A DNA stretch of 64,000 bases, taken from positions 1 to 64,000 of the forward strand of contig WQZP01000002.1 of the NCBI GenBank assembly GCA_009780675.1. Direction: 5' to 3'. The translations under genes were made by a program, and so were the position numbers. Under the pieces are notes generated by a model. That model was not told the DNA's origin. It ran no database searches and was given only the letters and a program-made list of their open reading frames with translations. Below, in pieces: positions 51,562 to 60,270 of this stretch; position 1 is the first letter of the stretch, and each line of letters opens with the position of its first letter. The stretch comes from Spirochaetaceae bacterium. GTDB taxonomy: Bacteria > Spirochaetota > Spirochaetia > CADAEX01.

Positions 51562-52356
51562 ATGAAAAAAAGGTATATTCTACTTTTTTCACTATTTTTA
51601 ATAATAACGGTTGATGGGTTTTCTCAACAAAATCAGCCGCTACAGCAGCACAGGGCTGCGGTTGGTGACCCGCTGACTATTCCATTTGTGGATATAACAG
51701 TCAGGCAGCCTGAAACCAACAGCGAAGTAGCGTTTTCCATACAGCTTCTCCTCCTTCTTTCGATTATTGCATTATCTCCCTCTATTATTCTATTGATGAC
51801 CTCCTTTTTAAGAATAGCAATTGTTTTTGATTTTATAAAACGAGCGTTATCTTTGCAGCAGGTTCCTCCTAACCAGGTTATTCTTGGAATAGCGTTATTT
51901 TTAACGATGTTTATAATGTGGCCCACATTTAATACAATTTATGAAAATTCATTCAGACCTTTTGCAGATGGAGACATTACAACACAAGAGATGTTCGTAG
52001 AAGCAGAAAGACCACTTAGAATATTTATGTATAATCAAATGAGAAATTCTCCGGAAAATATAAGGCTTTTTATGAGTTTACGCGGGCTTCCAAAGCCCGA
52101 TACCCTTGCAGATGTCCCTACTTATGTTCTTATTCCTGCATTTGTTTTAAACGAGCTAACCATAGCATTTAAAATAGGGATAATGCTTTTTATACCTTTT
52201 ATTATAATCGATATGGTTGTTGCATCAATACTTATGTCAATGGGTATGATAATGCTTCCTCCGGTAATGATATCCATGCCTTTTAAATTAATGTTATTTG
52301 TTCTTGTTGATGGGTGGAGTCTCATAACGAGTAATCTTGTCAGAAGTTTCGGGTAA
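51562..52356 (+). CDS. fliP: Flagellar export gate protein FliP
   Basis: A 264-residue integral membrane component of the type III export gate. A cleavable signal peptide (1-21, ending GFSQ) is typical of FliP. The conserved core PSIILLMTSFLRIAIVFDFI and the C-terminal LPPVMISMPFKLMLFVLVDGW are intact. GGGAGGGGG precedes the ATG after a 74-nt gap from fliO, where only a weak promoter-like TTGTCT/TATTTT pair can be seen. Confidence 0.97.
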   Translation: MKKRYILLFSLFLIITVDGFSQQNQPLQQHRAAVGDPLTIPFVDITVRQPETNSEVAFSIQLLLLLSIIALSPSIILLMTSFLRIAIVFDFIKRALSLQQVPPNQVILGIALFLTMFIMWPTFNTIYENSFRPFADGDITTQEMFVEAERPLRIFMYNQMRNSPENIRLFMSLRGLPKPDTLADVPTYVLIPAFVLNELTIAFKIGIMLFIPFIIIDMVVASILMSMGMIMLPPVMISMPFKLMLFVLVDGWSLITSNLVRSFG

Positions 52357-52367
52357 GGAGGTTATAG

Positions 52368-52637
52368 ATGGATTTAGGCGCAGTTATTTACATATTCAGA
52401 ATTTCCGTGTTTCAGGTAATTATTTTAGCGTTACCTGTTCTTTTTGTAGGTATGACAGTAGGGCTAATAGTTTCAATAATACAAGCTACTACATCGCTAC
52501 AGGAACAGACTCTTTCTTTTGTACCCAAAATTATTGCAATACTTTTAACCTTGATTTTTCTTGGACCATGGATGATTGCCAGTCTTACTGAATTTACAAG
52601 AAATTTAATTACAATGATTCCGCAGGTGGCGAGATAA
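52368..52637 (+). CDS. fliQ: Flagellar export gate protein FliQ
   Basis: An 89-residue protein with two membrane helices, a small subunit of the export gate. The family blocks LPVLFVGMTVGLIVSIIQA and TTSLQEQTLSFVPKI are clear. It follows fliP by 11 nt with AAGGAGG, and its stop codon overlaps fliR by 1 nt. Confidence 0.96.
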   Translation: MDLGAVIYIFRISVFQVIILALPVLFVGMTVGLIVSIIQATTSLQEQTLSFVPKIIAILLTLIFLGPWMIASLTEFTRNLITMIPQVAR

Positions 52638-53428
52638 TGTTTTTGGAAAACTTTGCGCAAAATGCACAGTTATATTTACTCATTTTCACAAGAATTTTTG
52701 CTCTTCTTTCAATTGCGCCTATAACATCATCTCCGGCAATTCCAAGCGCTGCAAGAGCTGCTCTTGCTCTTTTTACAGGAGTAGCGATTTTTCCTATGGT
52801 TTATGAGGCAGGTTATATAATCCCGGAATCAGGTCTTATGTACGGCGCATTGGTTGTAGGAGAATTAGCCATAGGTGTTCTTACAGGCTTTTTTCTCCAG
52901 CTAGTGTATGCTATTTTTGTAATGATCGGGCAGTTTTTTTCACTGCAGATAGGTTTTGCTGCTTCTGTTATTTTTGACCCTGTTGAACAGGAAGAAATAC
53001 CAATTGTAGGGCAGTTCTTTAATTATTTCGCAATGTTTATCTTTCTGACGATTAACGGATTTTACAAGCTTTTTTATGTTGGTGTTTATAGGTCTTTTGA
53101 AAGTTTAAATGCATATACGCTTCTTTTGCAGAGAGAACATATTTATACAATGGTTCTTTCTGCCATAGGTATGCTTTTTCAAAATGCTCTTATTATTTCC
53201 ATGCCTATATTGGGCTCTCTTTTCCTTGTATCTGTTTCAATGGGCCTTCTTGCAAAAGCAGCGCCTCAAATGAATTTGCTTATGATGGGATTTCCTCTTG
53301 CTATAGGAATTGCGTTTTTCATAATATTTTTATCTGTACCTTTTTTAGTTGCTGCTTTTTCAACACTAATCGATGAAAGTTTTTACAGGGTTTCAGCCTG
53401 GTATGATTTATACTGGAGCGCCCGATGA
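52637..53428 (+). CDS. fliR: Flagellar export gate protein FliR
   Basis: A 263-residue polytopic membrane protein completing the FliPQR gate. Marks include FTRIFALLSIAPITSSPAIP near the N-terminus, ELAIGVLTGFFLQLVYA and the block IGFAASVIFDPVEQEEIPI. Length is normal. It overlaps fliQ by 1 nt and flhB by 4 nt, so the gate genes are translationally linked. Confidence 0.96.
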   Translation: MFLENFAQNAQLYLLIFTRIFALLSIAPITSSPAIPSAARAALALFTGVAIFPMVYEAGYIIPESGLMYGALVVGELAIGVLTGFFLQLVYAIFVMIGQFFSLQIGFAASVIFDPVEQEEIPIVGQFFNYFAMFIFLTINGFYKLFYVGVYRSFESLNAYTLLLQREHIYTMVLSAIGMLFQNALIISMPILGSLFLVSVSMGLLAKAAPQMNLLMMGFPLAIGIAFFIIFLSVPFLVAAFSTLIDESFYRVSAWYDLYWSAR

Positions 53429-54564
53429 TGAAAATTATTGTTGCAGATACTGAAGAAAGAATTATTGATATCCCTTTTATACACCTCCAGTGGTTTGCTC
53501 CGGAAGACGAAGGCCGTACAGAAGATCCTACAGACCATAAAATAAAAAAGGCAAGAGAAGAGGGAAAAGTTGCAAAAACATCGGAATTTGCACCTGCGCT
53601 TGTCCTTATTTTTTGCGTGGTCCTGATAGCTTTTCTTTCCCGTTTTATATTTACCACACTAATAGATATGCTTAATTTTTTCTTTTCAATATCTTCGGAA
53701 TTTGATATAACTTCTGACAATAATTTAGCTCCAATATTTTATAACTTCTTTATAAGAATGTTTTTGCCTGTTGCATTAATGGCATTTATTGCTTCTCTTG
53801 CAGGAAGCCTTATGCAGGTAGGGTTCTTGTTTTCAACAAAACCTATAACCCCTGATTTAAACAAGATAGCTCCCAATTTTGTCAAATATTTTAAAAGGTC
53901 ATTTTTTTCCACTGAAGCTGTTTTTAACCTGGGAAAAACATTGTTTAAGATTATTACAATAGGGACAATCGCTTATCTGAATATTAGATTTGAAATGCAA
54001 AAACTCTTACTACTTGGGGATCAAACACTCCTGTTTTCTTTAAGATATATTTTTATTGTAGCTTTTAAACTTATGATTCAGGGAGCAGTTGTGTTTTTGA
54101 TTCTTTCATACCCTGACTTTGTATTTCAAAAAAGACAGCACAGGGAATCTTTGAAAATGTCAAAACATGAAATAAAGGAAGAAATGAAGCAGTTGGATGG
54201 AGACCCAAGAATAAAGCATATGCTTACAGAGAGGATGAGGGAACTTATGAATCAAAGTATATCAAAAAATGTCCCTTTGTCAGATGTTGTTATTACAAAC
54301 CCTACTCACTATTCAATAGCAATCAAGTGGGATCAATATACAATGGTTGCCCCTACTGTTTCTGCAAAAGGAAAAGATGAAACCGCATTAAAGATAAGGG
54401 AAATAGCAAAAGAAAATGGTATTCCAATTATGGAAAACAAACCTCTTGCAAGAGCGCTTTATACAGAAGTTTCGGTTGGGGATGAAATCCCTTTAAAGTA
54501 TTGGGAAACAGTAGCAATAATACTGTCCGAAGTTTACAAGCTTTCAGGGAAAACAGCGGTTTAA
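53425..54564 (+). CDS. flhB: Flagellar export switch protein FlhB
   Basis: A 379-residue export protein with four membrane helices and a cytoplasmic domain that cleaves itself in NPTH (N292-H295, in VVITNPTHYSIAIKW). Cleavage lets FliK switch substrates from hook to filament type. The entry EDEGRTEDPTDHKIKKAREE is the FlhB N-terminal mark. Two ATGs are in tandem; the first overlaps fliR by 4 nt. Confidence 0.97.
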   Translation: MMKIIVADTEERIIDIPFIHLQWFAPEDEGRTEDPTDHKIKKAREEGKVAKTSEFAPALVLIFCVVLIAFLSRFIFTTLIDMLNFFFSISSEFDITSDNNLAPIFYNFFIRMFLPVALMAFIASLAGSLMQVGFLFSTKPITPDLNKIAPNFVKYFKRSFFSTEAVFNLGKTLFKIITIGTIAYLNIRFEMQKLLLLGDQTLLFSLRYIFIVAFKLMIQGAVVFLILSYPDFVFQKRQHRESLKMSKHEIKEEMKQLDGDPRIKHMLTERMRELMNQSISKNVPLSDVVITNPTHYSIAIKWDQYTMVAPTVSAKGKDETALKIREIAKENGIPIMENKPLARALYTEVSVGDEIPLKYWETVAIILSEVYKLSGKTAV

Positions 54565-54576
54565 GGAGCATAGAAA

Positions 54577-56676
54577 ATGGCTGATTCAAAAACTATAGCT
54601 AAAAGTGCATTTGCGCATAGCAGAAACGATATATTTGTTGCAGCAGGCGTAATCCTGGTAATAGCAATGATGCTCATACCATTACCTACAGTGCTGCTCG
54701 ATACTCTCCAGTCATTTAACTTCATGTTAAGTTTGATAGTTATATTGCTTGTTCTTTTTACCAAAAACACAACAGATTTTACAGTATTTCCAACGTTATT
54801 GTTGATTTCCATACTTTTTAGCATAGGGCTTAATGTCGCATCAACCAGGCTTATCCTTGCGCAGGGCGCTGCATTTGATGGAAGGCTTATAAGGGCATTT
54901 TCACAGTTTGTTGTTGGAACAGCAGGCCCCGAAGGGCTCGTAATAGGATTTATAATATTTATTATCCTTATTGCTGTGCAGTATATTGTTATAACAAAAG
55001 GAGCAACAAGAGTTGCAGAAGTTGCTGCAAGATTTACACTTGACGGAATGGTGCAAAAACAGATGTCAATTGATGCAGAGCTTGCAAGCGGAGCGCTTAC
55101 TGAAAGCGAAGCAATGAACAAAAGAAAAAGACTTCAGAAAGAAGTAGATTTTTACGCAGCAATGGATGGAGCTTCAAAATTTGTTTCCGGTAATGTAAAA
55201 ATAGGAATTTTGACAATACTCATAAATATTATAGGCGGTATAATAATTGGGATGATCTATCAAGGTCAAACAATTACTGGTGCGCTTGTAACTTATGTTA
55301 CATTGACAATAGGCGATGGTCTTGTAACGCAGTTCCCTTCGCTTTTAATAGCAACAGCTACAGGTATAATCGTTACAAGATCTATTTCTGATGGCAGCTT
55401 TGCAAGCGATGTTACAACCCAGTTTTCCCAGGAAGCAAAGATTTACTGGATTGTTGGAGTTTTTCTTTTTCTGTTATCTTTTCTACCAGGCTTTCCGTGG
55501 TATGTTCTTGTTCCAATGGCTATTTTGTCAGCCTTTACAGGATATAGAATTTCCAGAAAGAAAATAGCAGCAGATGCTGCGCAGAAAGCAGAAAAACAGG
55601 AAGAAAAGCAGAAAGATGAATCTGCTTATGAAATTCCAGGAATCGAACCACTTGATCCGCTTTCCCTTGAACTTGGCTATGGGCTTATTCCTCTTGTGGA
55701 TAAAGAAAAAGGCGCTGATCTCCTTGAAAGAATAACAAGAATAAGAAGGGAAACAGCAGCAGAAGTTGGATTAGTTGTTCCAAAAATAAGAGTGCGTGAC
55801 AATATGAAGCTTGAGCCATCAGAGTATTGTTTTAAAATCAAAGGGGTTGAAATAGGAAAAGCTGTAATAAGACTTAACCACTATCTTGCAATTGATTCAG
55901 GCGGCATAGATGAACCAATAAATGGAGAAAAAACCATAGACCCTGCTTTTGGGCTTCCAGCTATCTGGGTAAATGAGAGAGATAGAGAAAAGGCTGAGCA
56001 AGCAGGATATCTTGTTGTTGATCCTCCATCAATCATCGCTACTCATCTTACAGGAATAATAAAGAAACATGCATCTGAAATTCTTGGAAGGCAGGAAGTA
56101 AGAGCTATAATCGATTCTCTTTCAGATAAATATTCTGCAATCACAGATGACATTAAAAAAGCTCTTACAATTGGAGAGATTCAAAAAGTTTTGCAAAACC
56201 TTTTAAAAGAACAGGTATCTATAAGAAATATGATAGCAATTCTGGAGACACTGACAGATTTCTCTGCTGTTTCCAAAGATGTAACATTTCTTACAGAAAA
56301 AGCGCGTCAAGCTTTAGGCAGGCAGATATGCCTTCAATATGCAGATGAAGATAAAAAGCTGAATGTTGTAGTGATAAACCCGTCTATAGAAACAAAAATA
56401 ATAGAATCAAAAGTAGATACAGTTGACGGGTATGTTGCAATGCTTGACCGTGAATTCCTGTCATCATTCATAAATGCAATTTCAAATACTTTTATTGGGC
56501 TTAAAGATATTAATAAAACTGTCATAATACTTACTTCTGAGGAATCACGAATACTTGTAAGAAGGTCTATTGAAAGGGAGCTCTCGGGAATAGTTGTTAT
56601 TTCTGCAAAAGAATTAACAGAAGACATAAAAATCGAAATTTTAGGAGAGATCAATTTTGAATCCCAAAATTTATAA
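54577..56676 (+). CDS. flhA: Flagellar export membrane protein FlhA
   Basis: A 699-residue export gate protein: eight membrane helices (about 20-320) and a large cytoplasmic domain forming a nonameric docking ring for chaperone-substrate complexes. Conserved blocks: DTLQSFNFMLSLIVILLVLF, the FHIPEP-like region (ARFTLDGMVQKQMSIDAEL) and FVSGNVKIGILTILINIIGG. Length is normal. Its gene follows flhB by 12 nt and precedes flhF by 18 nt. Confidence 0.97.
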   Translation: MADSKTIAKSAFAHSRNDIFVAAGVILVIAMMLIPLPTVLLDTLQSFNFMLSLIVILLVLFTKNTTDFTVFPTLLLISILFSIGLNVASTRLILAQGAAFDGRLIRAFSQFVVGTAGPEGLVIGFIIFIILIAVQYIVITKGATRVAEVAARFTLDGMVQKQMSIDAELASGALTESEAMNKRKRLQKEVDFYAAMDGASKFVSGNVKIGILTILINIIGGIIIGMIYQGQTITGALVTYVTLTIGDGLVTQFPSLLIATATGIIVTRSISDGSFASDVTTQFSQEAKIYWIVGVFLFLLSFLPGFPWYVLVPMAILSAFTGYRISRKKIAADAAQKAEKQEEKQKDESAYEIPGIEPLDPLSLELGYGLIPLVDKEKGADLLERITRIRRETAAEVGLVVPKIRVRDNMKLEPSEYCFKIKGVEIGKAVIRLNHYLAIDSGGIDEPINGEKTIDPAFGLPAIWVNERDREKAEQAGYLVVDPPSIIATHLTGIIKKHASEILGRQEVRAIIDSLSDKYSAITDDIKKALTIGEIQKVLQNLLKEQVSIRNMIAILETLTDFSAVSKDVTFLTEKARQALGRQICLQYADEDKKLNVVVINPSIETKIIESKVDTVDGYVAMLDREFLSSFINAISNTFIGLKDINKTVIILTSEESRILVRRSIERELSGIVVISAKELTEDIKIEILGEINFESQNL

Positions 56677-56694
56677 AACGGAGCAAATAAAATA

Positions 56695-57831
56695 ATGAAT
56701 TATTTTTCAGAACAAGGATTAACACATACAGAGGCAATCGAAAAAGTAAAAGCAAAATATGCAAAGTATGGGGAAAATATTAAAATTTTAAGCCACAAAT
56801 CAATAATGATGGGTGGTTTCATGGGGTTATTCAAAAGAGAAGGGGTGCAGATCGATGGGTATGTTTCGCAAGACCCTTTTCATAAAAAAAACTCCAAACT
56901 GGAAGAAGAAAAAGAAAAAATAATACAGGCTGCCAAGGGAAGCAATACACTGAATGAAGTTCTCAAAGCTGTTAATGAAATAAAAAATAAACTCGATGAA
57001 GCGCCGTTACAGAATGAGCAACAACATGAAAACATAAGCAAAATTGAAAAAATACTCCAGAAAAATGATTTCTCTTTTTCCTATATTTCACATATAACCG
57101 AAAAAATTAAAAAAAATATAGCTCTTGATGACTTAAGCAATTTTAATTATATACTTAAAAAAGTAAGAGAATGGATCAGGGAGACAATAAATATTTACCC
57201 CGATAAACCTCCACTTACAACACCAAGGATTTTTATACTTGTAGGCCCTACAGGGGTAGGCAAAACAACCACTATTGCGAAGCTTGCAGCTATAAATGCG
57301 CTGGGTATGCAGACAAAACCGTTATCTGTAAGAATTATTACTATAGATAATTATAGAATAGGGGCAAAAGAACAGATCGAAAAATATGGTGAAATAATGA
57401 GTGTGCCTGTTGTATCAGCAGAAAATTATGAACAACTTAGAAAAAATATTGCTCTTTTTAGCCGCGATGTTGATCTGATTCTTGTAGATACAATTGGCAA
57501 AAGTCCGCATGATTATAAAAAACTTGCGGAAATGAAAGAGATGCTTGCTGCTTGTGGCACAACTGCTGAATTCCATCTTGCAATAAGCGCTATTACAAAA
57601 GGTTCTGATATTTCTGAAATAATGCAGCAATTTGAGCCATTTAAATATAATTCGATTGTTGTAACAAAGTTGGATGAAACATGCCGCGCAGGAAATATTA
57701 TAAGCGCTCTTCATGATTCGCGTAAACCTGTTTCGTATATTACAACAGGGCAAAGCGTTCCTCATGATATTAAATATGCTAATGAAGAGTTATTTTTTGA
57801 TCATCTTAGTGAGTTTAATATGATTACTTAG
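56695..57831 (+). CDS. flhF: SRP-type GTPase FlhF
   Basis: A 378-residue SIMIBI GTPase related to Ffh/FtsY, which sets flagellar position and number. The G1 loop is GPTGVGKT (184-191), G3 is DTIGKSP and G4 is TKLDE. The N-terminal region (1-110) is the variable basic B domain. The RBS CGGAG is about 12 nt from ATG. Followed by its regulator flhG. Confidence 0.94.
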   Translation: MNYFSEQGLTHTEAIEKVKAKYAKYGENIKILSHKSIMMGGFMGLFKREGVQIDGYVSQDPFHKKNSKLEEEKEKIIQAAKGSNTLNEVLKAVNEIKNKLDEAPLQNEQQHENISKIEKILQKNDFSFSYISHITEKIKKNIALDDLSNFNYILKKVREWIRETINIYPDKPPLTTPRIFILVGPTGVGKTTTIAKLAAINALGMQTKPLSVRIITIDNYRIGAKEQIEKYGEIMSVPVVSAENYEQLRKNIALFSRDVDLILVDTIGKSPHDYKKLAEMKEMLAACGTTAEFHLAISAITKGSDISEIMQQFEPFKYNSIVVTKLDETCRAGNIISALHDSRKPVSYITTGQSVPHDIKYANEELFFDHLSEFNMIT

Positions 57832-57872
57832 CCAGGGGCTGTAAATATATAGTGTAAAAAGGAAAGTAAGGT

Positions 57873-58772
57873 ATGAAAAGAAAAAGTGTGGAAGAAAAAA
57901 TTATAGATCAAGCTGAAAATTTAAGATTAATTGTTCAGGAGAAATCAGGTAAATCTGAATCAGGTGATTCAAAAACAAGGATTATAACTGTATCGAGCGG
58001 AAAAGGGGGAGTGGGGAAGACAAATTTTGCAGTAAATCTTGCAATAGCTTATTCACAGATTGGGAAAAAAGTTGTGCTTCTTGATGGAGATCTTGGGCTT
58101 GCCAATGTTAATGTAATTCTTGGAGTAGTACCTGAATTCAGCCTTTTTAATATTATCAAGAATAATAAATCAATGAAAGATATCATAATCAATACAAAAT
58201 TCGGAATATCTTTTATTGCAGGCGCTTCTGGTTTTTCAAAAATTGCAAACCTGGATGATGAGGAAAGAAAACGCTTTATATCTGAAATGAATGAACTTTC
58301 ATTTGCTGATATAATAATAATTGATACAAGCGCAGGTATCTCAAATAATGTGCTTGCTTTTATTGCATCAGCAGACGAGGCAATAATAGTAACAACACCT
58401 GAACCAACTGCAATAACAGATGCATACGGAACAATAAAAATAATAACCACAGAGCTTGGAGACAGCAATATAGCAATAAAACTTGTAGTAAACAGGGTAA
58501 AATCAGTAACTGAAGCTAAAAAAGTGGCTCATAGGGTTATAACTATTGTAGGGCAATTTTTAAATACAAAAGTTGACTACCTTGGATATATTTATGAGGA
58601 TCCAATCGTGCAGAATGCTGTTTTGGTGCAAAAGCCTTTTTTAGTATCTGATCCAAGAAGCAAGGCTTCGATATGCCTGAAGCATATAGTAAGCAGGCTG
58701 GAAAATATTGAATTCCGCGAGGGAAGCGGAGTTGGCAACTTTTTAAAGAAGTTATTATCAAAAAATGGATAA
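57873..58772 (+). CDS. flhG: MinD-like ATPase FlhG (YlxH)
   Basis: A 299-residue ParA/MinD-family ATPase that limits flagellar number by stimulating FlhF. The deviant Walker A is KGGVGKT (44-50); LLDGDLGLANVNVILG and IIIDTSAGIS (Walker B region) follow. A short charged lead (1-30) is present, and an amphipathic C-terminal helix (VGNFLKKLLSKNG) probably binds membrane. Confidence 0.95.
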   Translation: MKRKSVEEKIIDQAENLRLIVQEKSGKSESGDSKTRIITVSSGKGGVGKTNFAVNLAIAYSQIGKKVVLLDGDLGLANVNVILGVVPEFSLFNIIKNNKSMKDIIINTKFGISFIAGASGFSKIANLDDEERKRFISEMNELSFADIIIIDTSAGISNNVLAFIASADEAIIVTTPEPTAITDAYGTIKIITTELGDSNIAIKLVVNRVKSVTEAKKVAHRVITIVGQFLNTKVDYLGYIYEDPIVQNAVLVQKPFLVSDPRSKASICLKHIVSRLENIEFREGSGVGNFLKKLLSKNG

Positions 58773-58782
58773 TATAAATAGC

Positions 58783-58811
58783 TTGACTGCCATACTTTTT
58801 TAAAATACTCT
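58783..58811 (+). promoter_or_regulatory. Weak internal promoter candidate
   Basis: TTGACT (58783-58788) and TACTCT (58806-58811) are 17 bp apart in the 58-nt gap after flhG. The -35 matches five of six bases, the -10 three of six. It could add transcription of the membrane protein and fliA. Confidence 0.3.
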
Positions 58812-58830
58812 AAATGAGGAGGGGGGGGAT

Positions 58831-59475
58831 TTGCCTAAATTGAGGAATTTTCTAATTATTTCTGCCTCAATCTTTTTATTCCTGTCGCTTATGGGAATAA
58901 TAGGTGGTAATTCATTCTTTACAATATTAGGAAGATCGTTTTTAGGCACATTCATTCTTTCAGCATTATTGTTAGGGGCATTTATAATAATAAAAAAAAT
59001 TATTTCGGAAATACCTGTGCCAAATACAGAAGAAGGGCAGTCAGAGCAGGATATTTCTTCTGATGCTACTCCTAATAATATTGATATAGTAATCGATAAA
59101 GAAAACCCTTATGAAACAGAAGGCGCAGATATAGTTTCCGACAATGAAAATAGCTCTTTACCTTTCGACAATCAGGCAAATGGAAGCTCGCCTGCAGAAA
59201 ACCTTGTTGAAGAGGTAGAAGAAGACGCTATTGGCGATATCAATTCTTTGGATTCTAAACAAAGTGATAATGAAGTAATTGAAGTTATGAGTGATAATCC
59301 AGATATGCCAACTATTGATTCAAATACAGAACTTTTTGATAACATAGATAAAGTAAAATCATCTGCCAATAGAAGAGAAATCGAAGCATTAAATTCTCTG
59401 GGTGATAATGCAAACCCGCAAAATATTGCAAAAGCTATAAAAACAGTCCTGACTAGAGATGAGAAGAAAGGGTAA
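58831..59475 (+). CDS. Unrecognised two-helix membrane protein of the flagellar operon
   Basis: A 214-residue protein with two N-terminal membrane helices (about 5-25 and 33-53), then an acidic low-complexity stretch (55-160) and a short C-terminal helical block ANPQNIAKAIKTVLTRDE. I do not recognise a named family. It lies between flhG and the sigma factor gene, 3 nt before the latter, with a strong G-rich site (GGAGGGGGGGG). The start is TTG 58831. Its setting argues for a role in flagellar regulation or positioning, such as an anchor for FlhF, FlhG or FliA; this is speculation. Confidence 0.8.
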   Translation: MPKLRNFLIISASIFLFLSLMGIIGGNSFFTILGRSFLGTFILSALLLGAFIIIKKIISEIPVPNTEEGQSEQDISSDATPNNIDIVIDKENPYETEGADIVSDNENSSLPFDNQANGSSPAENLVEEVEEDAIGDINSLDSKQSDNEVIEVMSDNPDMPTIDSNTELFDNIDKVKSSANRREIEALNSLGDNANPQNIAKAIKTVLTRDEKKG

Positions 59476-59478
59476 ATT

Positions 59479-60267
59479 ATGACAGAAAAAGAAGTATTAG
59501 AAGCAGAAGAACATGAACTCTGGCTAAAATATAAAAAAGAGAAAAAAACCGAATTACGGGACCATTTTATTAAGCAATATGCTCCGCTTGTAAAATATGT
59601 TGCTGGAAAAGTTGCAATAGGGATGCCATATAATGTTGAGTTTGATGACCTTGTTGGCTTCGGAGTGTTCGGATTGTTTGATGCAATTGAGAAATTTGAC
59701 CCTGAAAAACATGTTAAATTTAAGACTTATGCAGTGACCAGAATAAGGGGCGCAATTTATGATGAGCTTAGATCAATTGATTGGGTGCCAAGGTCTGTCA
59801 GGCAGAAAACACGAGAAATAGAGGAAATAGTTTATCATCTTGAGGCTAATCTTGGACGTTCTGCAAGTGATGCTGAAATTGCAGCAAAAATGGGAATTTC
59901 TGTTGAAGAACTGCATAAGAGCATCCATAAGATAAGTACATCCTCAATACTTTCCTTAAATGATTTATGGTACACAGGCGAGGATAATGATAAAGTTTCA
60001 ATTGTTGATAGTATAGAATCTTCTCAAAGTCTTAATCCAGACACCATTGTTGAAAGGGAAGAGATCAAAAAAGTAATTGTTCAGGCAATTAACGAACTGC
60101 CTGATAAAGAAAAAAAGGTGCTGGTTCTTTACTACTATGAAGATCTCACTTTAAAAGAGATAGGAAAAGTTCTGGATGTAACAGAATCCAGAATTTCGCA
60201 GCTTCATACAAAAGCAATACTTAGACTTAGGGCAAAATTGACCAGCCTTAAAAAAGGAATTATGTAA
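59479..60267 (+). CDS. fliA: Flagellar sigma factor FliA (WhiG-type sigma28)
   Basis: A 262-residue group 3 sigma factor. Region 2 includes [40 protein letters not shown] and [20 protein letters not shown]; region 3 and region 4 ([20 protein letters not shown], then [14 protein letters not shown]) follow. It probably directs filament and chemotaxis genes from GCCGATAA-type promoters. Only 3 nt separate it from the upstream membrane protein gene. Confidence 0.96.
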   Translation: MTEKEVLEAEEHELWLKYKKEKKTELRDHFIKQYAPLVKYVAGKVAIGMPYNVEFDDLVGFGVFGLFDAIEKFDPEKHVKFKTYAVTRIRGAIYDELRSIDWVPRSVRQKTREIEEIVYHLEANLGRSASDAEIAAKMGISVEELHKSIHKISTSSILSLNDLWYTGEDNDKVSIVDSIESSQSLNPDTIVEREEIKKVIVQAINELPDKEKKVLVLYYYEDLTLKEIGKVLDVTESRISQLHTKAILRLRAKLTSLKKGIM

Positions 60268-60270
60268 GTA

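Noticed and set aside
52337-52591. 84-codon plus-strand frame overlapping fliP and fliQ
   Set aside because: It conflicts with fliQ, which has a strong AAGGAGG site and clear family motifs.
54561-55121. 186-codon minus-strand open frame over flhA
   Set aside because: Fully antisense to the conserved membrane helices of FlhA. The hydrophobic look is a mirror of those helices; no start signal.
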